Assembly: GCF_042650605.1 (NCBI RefSeq)
Contig: NZ_JBHSBN010000017.1
Span: forward strand, 62,001-126,000
Length of the DNA stretch: 64,000 nt
Reading direction: 5' to 3'
Source: Micromonospora_J zhanjiangensis
GTDB taxonomy: Bacteria; Actinomycetota; Actinomycetes; Mycobacteriales; Micromonosporaceae
Below, in pieces: positions 59,739-64,000 of this stretch. Each line of letters begins with the position of its first letter. The stretch's first letter is position 1. Under the pieces are notes generated by a model that saw only the letters and a program-made list of their open reading frames with translations, was not told where the DNA came from and made no database searches. The translations under genes were made by a program, and so were the position numbers.

Positions 59739-61715
59739 GTGCAGAGGCTGCTGGGGAACCTGCTGATCGTGCCGACGCTGCTGGTGACCGTGCTGCTCTT
59801 CGGCACGGTCATCCGGCGGCTGCTCGGCGTCCGGTTGGGTCCGGTCCGGACGGTGGCCGCCGCTGTCCTGGCCCTGCTGGTCGTCGGCCCGATCATGCAG
59901 ACCCTGACACCCGACCCGGTGCCCACCGATCCGGCCACCATCGCGCTGTTGCTGGGCCTGACGGTGTGCTGCGCGAGCCTGGTCGCCATGGCGGTGGTGG
60001 TCATCGCCGAGGCGATCGTCCCGGACGGGTCGCTGCCCGGCCCGGTCGAGCTGCTGCACGGCTGGCGGTCCCGGTTCGCTCGCACCCGGCGGTACGGCGA
60101 GATCGTTCGGATCGCCGTCCGGCACGGACTCGGGCGGTTCCTGCGCGGGCGGCGGCACGTCGGGGTGGCCTCCTCGCCGTCCCGCCGGCAGCTGGCCCGC
60201 TCGGTGCGCCGGGCGCTCGACGACGGCGGGGTGACCTTCGTGAAGCTCGGCCAGCAGCTGTCCACCCGGCGGGACCTGCTGCCCCGGGAGTTCGTCGAGG
60301 AGCTGACCCACCTGCAGGACGACGCGGCGCCGGTCGACTGGGCGCGGATCGAGGAGGTGCTGCGGGCCGAACTGGGCCGACCGGTCGAGGAGGTCTTCGC
60401 CTCGGTCGACCGGCTACCGCTGGCGGCCGCCTCGGTCGCCCAGGTACACGCCGCCACCCTGACCGACGGCACCGAGGTCGTCGTCAAGGTGCAGCGGCCG
60501 GGCATCACCCGGGTCGTCGAACGGGACCTGGACATTCTCGGTCGCCTGGCCCGCACCCTCGAGGTACGCACCGAATGGGGTCGGAGCCTGGGCCTGACCA
60601 CGCTGGCGGCCGGCTTCGCCGAGGCGCTGCGCGAGGAGCTCGACTTCACCGTCGAGCGGGACAACCTGCGGGCGGTCGGCGCCGCGCTCACCGCCGCGCC
60701 GGACCGGGGGGTGCGGGTGCCGGCGCCCCGGTCGAGGTGGTGCACCGCCCGGGTGCTGGTGATGGACCGGCTGCCCGGCACGCCCCTCGGTGCCGGGGAC
60801 ACCGTACTGGCCGGGATGACCGGGCAGCGGCGCCGGGAGGTCGCCGCCGCCCTGCTCGGCACGATGCTCGACCAGGTGCTGGAGACCGGCATGTTCCACG
60901 TCGATGTCCATCCGGGGAACGTGCTGGTCGACGCGGACGGCACGCTGGGGTTGCTCGACCTCGGCTCGGTGGGCCGGCTGGACGGCACCACCCGGGCCGC
61001 GCTGGGCCGGCTGATGGCCGCCCTCGGCCGGTCCGACTCGGCGGCCGCGACCGACGCATTGCTGGAACTGGTCGACCGGCCCGACGAGATCGACGAGCGG
61101 GAGTTGGAGCGGACCCTGGGCGGGTTGATCGTCCGGTACGCGGCTCCGGGCGCCGGCACCGGCGCGGCCGCGTTCGGTGCCCTGATGCGGTTGGTCACCA
61201 CCCACCGGCTGGCCATCCCGCCCCAGGTGGCCGCGGTCTTCCGGGCCTTCGCCACGCTGGAGGGCACCCTCGTGCTCATCGATCCGGCCTTCGACCTGGT
61301 CGCCGAGGCACGGCGGGCCGGCGTCGGCCGGGTCGCCGAGGCGTTGACCCCGCAACGGTTGCGTGACTCGGTGACGGACGAGGTGGTGGCGCTGCTGCCG
61401 GTGCTGCGCCGGCTGCCGCGCCGGGTGGACCGAATCGCGGACGCCCTCGAACACGGTCGGCTCGGCGTCAACGTCCGGGTGCTCGCCGACCGGCGGGACC
61501 GGCAACTGGTTACCGGGCTGGTCCACCAGGTGCTGTTGACGGTGCTCGGTACGGCGGCCGGCCTGATCGCCGTGCGGCTGCTCGGCATACCGGGCGGCCC
61601 CCGGGTCACCCGGAGCATCGAGCTGTACGACGTCCTCGGCTACGGCCTGTTCATCGTCTCGTTCGTGCTCGTGCTCCGGGTGCTGATCCTCATCTTCCGC
61701 CGCAGCACCGACTGA
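59739..61715 (+). CDS. ABC1/AarF (UbiB-like) atypical kinase
   Basis: A 658-residue protein. Three N-terminal membrane spans (LLIVPTLLVTVLLFGTVI first), then the ABC1 kinase-like domain with FVKLGQQLSTRRDLLP (KxGQ motif), AAASVAQVHAATL (Ala-rich loop) and EVVVKVQRPGI, MFHVDVHPGNVL and LLDLGSVGRL as catalytic and metal loops, and two C-terminal spans. Family members support ubiquinone or isoprenoid metabolism, but the actinobacterial types are uncharacterised. GTG with GGGGAGGAC just before. Confidence 0.9.
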   Translation: MQRLLGNLLIVPTLLVTVLLFGTVIRRLLGVRLGPVRTVAAAVLALLVVGPIMQTLTPDPVPTDPATIALLLGLTVCCASLVAMAVVVIAEAIVPDGSLPGPVELLHGWRSRFARTRRYGEIVRIAVRHGLGRFLRGRRHVGVASSPSRRQLARSVRRALDDGGVTFVKLGQQLSTRRDLLPREFVEELTHLQDDAAPVDWARIEEVLRAELGRPVEEVFASVDRLPLAAASVAQVHAATLTDGTEVVVKVQRPGITRVVERDLDILGRLARTLEVRTEWGRSLGLTTLAAGFAEALREELDFTVERDNLRAVGAALTAAPDRGVRVPAPRSRWCTARVLVMDRLPGTPLGAGDTVLAGMTGQRRREVAAALLGTMLDQVLETGMFHVDVHPGNVLVDADGTLGLLDLGSVGRLDGTTRAALGRLMAALGRSDSAAATDALLELVDRPDEIDERELERTLGGLIVRYAAPGAGTGAAAFGALMRLVTTHRLAIPPQVAAVFRAFATLEGTLVLIDPAFDLVAEARRAGVGRVAEALTPQRLRDSVTDEVVALLPVLRRLPRRVDRIADALEHGRLGVNVRVLADRRDRQLVTGLVHQVLLTVLGTAAGLIAVRLLGIPGGPRVTRSIELYDVLGYGLFIVSFVLVLRVLILIFRRSTD

Positions 61716-61723
61716 ACCGCCCC

Positions 61724-61751
61724 GGTGCGGGCCGGGCCCCCGACCCGCACC
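61724..61751. terminator. Bidirectional terminator hairpin
   Basis: GGTGCGGG (61724-61731) and CCCGCACC (61744-61751) make an 8-bp stem with a 12-base loop between the converging ABC1 and beta-glucosidase genes. Confidence 0.5.
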
Positions 61752-61783
61752 CGCGGGCGTCGGAACGGGAACCCGGCACCCTG

Positions 61784-63157
61784 TCAGGCGGGATCGGGCA
61801 GGGCGTTGTCGCGGATCACCGAGCGGTACCAGTGCGCGCTGTCCTTGAGGATCCGCCGCTGGGTCGGGTAGTCGACCCGGACGATGCCGAACCGCTTGTG
61901 GTAGCCCTCGGCCCACTCGAAGTTGTCCAGCAGCGACCAGAGCAGGTAACCGCGCACGTCGACCCCGCTGTCCAGGGCGGCCCGGACGGCGCGCAGGTGG
62001 CCGTCGAGGTAGGCGATCCGGTCCCGGTCCGGCACCCGGTCGCCGACCACCCGGTCCTCGAAGGCCGCGCCGTTCTCGGTGATCCAGAGCGGCACGCCGG
62101 GGTAGTCGCGGGCGACCCGGCGCAGCAACTCGGTCAGCCCGGACGGGTCGACCGGCCAGCCCGACGAGGTGTGCGGCAGGTCGGGGGAGGTGAACTCGAT
62201 CCCCTCACTGCCGGGGTAGGTGCCGTCCCCGCCGTCGGCGCCGGGACGGGCCGCGACCCAGGTGGGGCTGTAGTAGTTGAGTCCGAGCAGGTCGATCGGC
62301 GCGGCGATGGTCTTCTCGTCGCCGTCCGCCAGCCACGGCGTGCCGCCGAACCGGGCCATGTGGGTCACCATGTCGGCCGGGTAGCCGTCGCCCAGCACCG
62401 GGTCGAGGAACACCCGGTTGTGCAGCCCGTCGATCAGGCGTACCGCGTCGGCGTCGGCGGCGCTGTCCGGGTCGACGGGCCGTACCACGGCGGGGTTGAG
62501 CGCCAGGCCGACGGACCGGGCGCCGGCCGCGCGCAGCGCCTGGGTGCCGAGCCCGTGGGCGAGCAGCAGGTGGTGCACGGCGGCGAACGTCGCGGCGGGG
62601 TCCCGCCGGCCGGGCGCGTGCCGGCCGCTGCCGTAACCGAGGTACGCGGAGCACCACGGCTCGTTCAGCGTCAGCCACGAGGCGACCCGGTCGCCGAGCC
62701 GGTCGTGCACGGCGGTGGCGTAGTCGGCGAAGTGCTCGGCGGTGTCCCGGACCGGCCAGCCGCCCCGATCCTCCAACGACTGGGGCAGGTCCCAGTGGTA
62801 GAGGGTGACCATCGGTGCGATCCCGCGCCGGCACAGTTCGTCCACCAGCCGGTCGTAGAAGTCCAGTCCGGCCGCGTTGACCGGGCCGTCGCCGCCGGGT
62901 ATGACCCGGGGCCAGGCGACCGAGAACCGGTACGCCCGCAGCCCGAGCCCGGCGATCAGGTCGACGTCCTCCCGCCACCGGTGGTAGTGGTCGCACGCCT
63001 CGTCCCCGGTGTGCCCGTCGGCGACCGCGCCCGGGGTGCGACTGAAGGTGTCCCAGATGGACGGGGTACGACCGTCCGCGTCGACGGCACCCTCGATCTG
63101 GTATGCGGCCGTGGCCGATCCCCAGACGAAGTTCTCCGGGAAGCTGGTTCGGTTCAC
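61784..63157 (-). CDS. Beta-glucosidase, glycoside hydrolase family 1
   Basis: A 457-residue GH1 enzyme. FVWGSATAAYQIEGAVD opens the barrel, the acid/base Glu166 is in WLTLNEPWCS, the nucleophile Glu361 in LWITENGAAFEDR, and WSLLDNFEWAEGYHKRFG ends it. It has no signal peptide, so it cleaves imported beta-glucosides or cello-oligosaccharides in the cytoplasm. GTG at 63157 overlaps the permease stop, so the importer and enzyme are produced together. Confidence 0.96.
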   Translation of the reverse strand: MNRTSFPENFVWGSATAAYQIEGAVDADGRTPSIWDTFSRTPGAVADGHTGDEACDHYHRWREDVDLIAGLGLRAYRFSVAWPRVIPGGDGPVNAAGLDFYDRLVDELCRRGIAPMVTLYHWDLPQSLEDRGGWPVRDTAEHFADYATAVHDRLGDRVASWLTLNEPWCSAYLGYGSGRHAPGRRDPAATFAAVHHLLLAHGLGTQALRAAGARSVGLALNPAVVRPVDPDSAADADAVRLIDGLHNRVFLDPVLGDGYPADMVTHMARFGGTPWLADGDEKTIAAPIDLLGLNYYSPTWVAARPGADGGDGTYPGSEGIEFTSPDLPHTSSGWPVDPSGLTELLRRVARDYPGVPLWITENGAAFEDRVVGDRVPDRDRIAYLDGHLRAVRAALDSGVDVRGYLLWSLLDNFEWAEGYHKRFGIVRVDYPTQRRILKDSAHWYRSVIRDNALPDPA

Positions 63158-64000
63158 TGCTTGACCGCCCCTTCCATGATGCCGCCGATGATCTGGCGAC
63201 CGAAGACGATGAAGACCACCAGCAACGGGACCGTGGCGATCGCGGTGCCGGTGAAGATCTGTGACATGTCCTGGTAGTACCCGTGGGACAGCGCCCGCAG
63301 GGACAGCTGCACGGTCGGGTTCTCCGGGTCGTTCAGGACCGCGTACGGCCAGATGAAGTCGTTCCAGGTGGTCATGAAGGTGAGCAGGCCGAGCACGGCG
63401 GCGGCCGGGCGCAGCGCGGGCAGCACCACGTTCCAGTAGATACGCAGCGAGTGGCAGCCGTCCACCCGGGCGGCCTCGATCAACTCGTCGGCGACCGCCT
63501 GTCCGGCGTACTGCCGCATCAGGAACACGCCGAACCCGGTGACCAGTGCCGGGACGATCACCGCCTGCAGCTGGTTGGTCCAGCCGAGCCGGCTCATCAG
63601 CATGTACAGCGGGATCACCCCGAGCTGGGTGGGCACCGCCATCGTCGCGATGATCAGCACCAGCAGCTTGTTGCGGCCGCGGAAGCGCAGCTTGGCGAAG
63701 GCGAAACCGGCCAGCGAGGAGAACAGCACCACGGAGAAGGTGACGCAACTGGCCACGATCGCCGAGTTGACCAGCCCGGTGACGAAGTTGGCGTCGGTGT
63801 TGGCCAGCAGCCGGGACAGGTTCGCACCCAGGTTGTCGCCGGGCAGCAGCGGCGGTGGCAACTGACCCATCGCGTCGTTGGACCGGGTGGCGACCACCAC
63901 CATCCAGTAGATCGGGAAGACCGAGATCGCGATGGCCAGGATCAGGGTCCCGTACGTCAGCGGGCTGGCCCGCCACAGGTCGGCGCCGGGCGGGCGCCGT
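63154..64000 (-). CDS. Carbohydrate ABC transporter permease (MalG type), 5' end beyond window
   Basis: The reading frame remains open to the window edge, so the N-terminus is cut off; at least 281 residues are visible. The EAA loop is EAARVDGCHSLRIYWNVVLP, and LILAIAISVFPIYWMVVV is the first visible membrane span. The GH1 beta-glucosidase follows directly, so this is a beta-glucoside/cellobiose importer of the CUT1 type. The ATPase and partner proteins are expected off the window. Confidence 0.92.
   Translation of the reverse strand, partial: RRPPGADLWRASPLTYGTLILAIAISVFPIYWMVVVATRSNDAMGQLPPPLLPGDNLGANLSRLLANTDANFVTGLVNSAIVASCVTFSVVLFSSLAGFAFAKLRFRGRNKLLVLIIATMAVPTQLGVIPLYMLMSRLGWTNQLQAVIVPALVTGFGVFLMRQYAGQAVADELIEAARVDGCHSLRIYWNVVLPALRPAAAVLGLLTFMTTWNDFIWPYAVLNDPENPTVQLSLRALSHGYYQDMSQIFTGTAIATVPLLVVFIVFGRQIIGGIMEGAVKQ

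Noticed and set aside
1..64000. tRNA, rRNA, CRISPR arrays, prophage or conjugation genes
   Set aside because: None were recognised on reading; the only mobile DNA is the single IS605 element.

Overview
The window is very G+C-rich, with many GTG starts, tightly packed genes with 4-base GTGA/ATGA stop-start overlaps, LacI-type sugar regulons without their own ABC ATPase, DUF574 and TIGR03089 family genes, and an actinobacterial MoxR/DUF58/DUF4350/DUF4129/RDD block. This points to an actinomycete, most likely a Micromonosporaceae member (Micromonospora or a close relative). That assignment is an inference from gene style, since no rRNA or tRNA gene is visible.

1-19.8 kb is mainly carbohydrate catabolism. 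After an erythromycin-esterase-like gene comes a leftward operon of two TIM-barrel isomerase/epimerase-like enzymes, a DUF993 protein and a Gfo/Idh oxidoreductase, opposite a divergent LacI regulator with a GCGC-centred operator between them. Next is a leftward uronate block: Gfo/Idh oxidoreductase, uxaC, an L-fuconate-dehydratase-like enolase, a mannitol-dehydrogenase-family gene and a broken PL1 pectate lyase. Facing it is a rightward LacI / sugar ABC importer / DUF624 / Gfo-Idh / cupin operon, with two LacI-type operators in the shared promoter region. KDG kinase and KDPG aldolase at 37.2-39.0 kb could complete the route from uronates to pyruvate. An acetyl-xylan-esterase-like gene and a wrecked SDR gene lie beside them.

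19.8-25.2 kb is a mixed accessory stretch: an XRE/TPR-like regulator coupled to a SLOG-type nucleotide-binding protein through an apparent CTG start, a small ORF before them, a uridine-kinase-like gene frameshifted inside its P-loop, a small membrane protein and a malonyl-CoA-ligase-like acyl-CoA synthetase.

25.5-32.9 kb holds the most striking module: a five-gene operon encoding a SWIM zinc-finger protein, an unrecognised 473-residue protein, a VWA protein, a YehL-type MoxR AAA+ ATPase and a 1004-residue DUF5682 protein. It resembles the uncharacterised E. coli yehL-M-P-Q set, a MoxR-VWA chaperone-like system of unknown target.

33-48 kb carries a membrane protein/winged-helix pair, a DUF574 methyltransferase, htpG, the KDG genes, a cysteine-rich 706-residue zinc-ribbon protein of unknown function, a DUF559 protein, a VOC protein, two membrane-anchored proteins (one a DUF3152 putative metalloprotease) and a GlsB/YeaQ-like protein. 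A complete IS200/IS605 element (48203-49917) follows; it has inserted at the extreme 3' end of a TIGR03089 gene, and removing it in silico restores a natural stop codon. 50.7-59.5 kb is the second MoxR block (LinD-like protein, RDD, SpoIIM-like, DUF58, MoxR, DUF4350, DUF4129, membrane protein). The window ends with an ABC1/UbiB kinase-like gene, a GH1 beta-glucosidase and a partial sugar permease.
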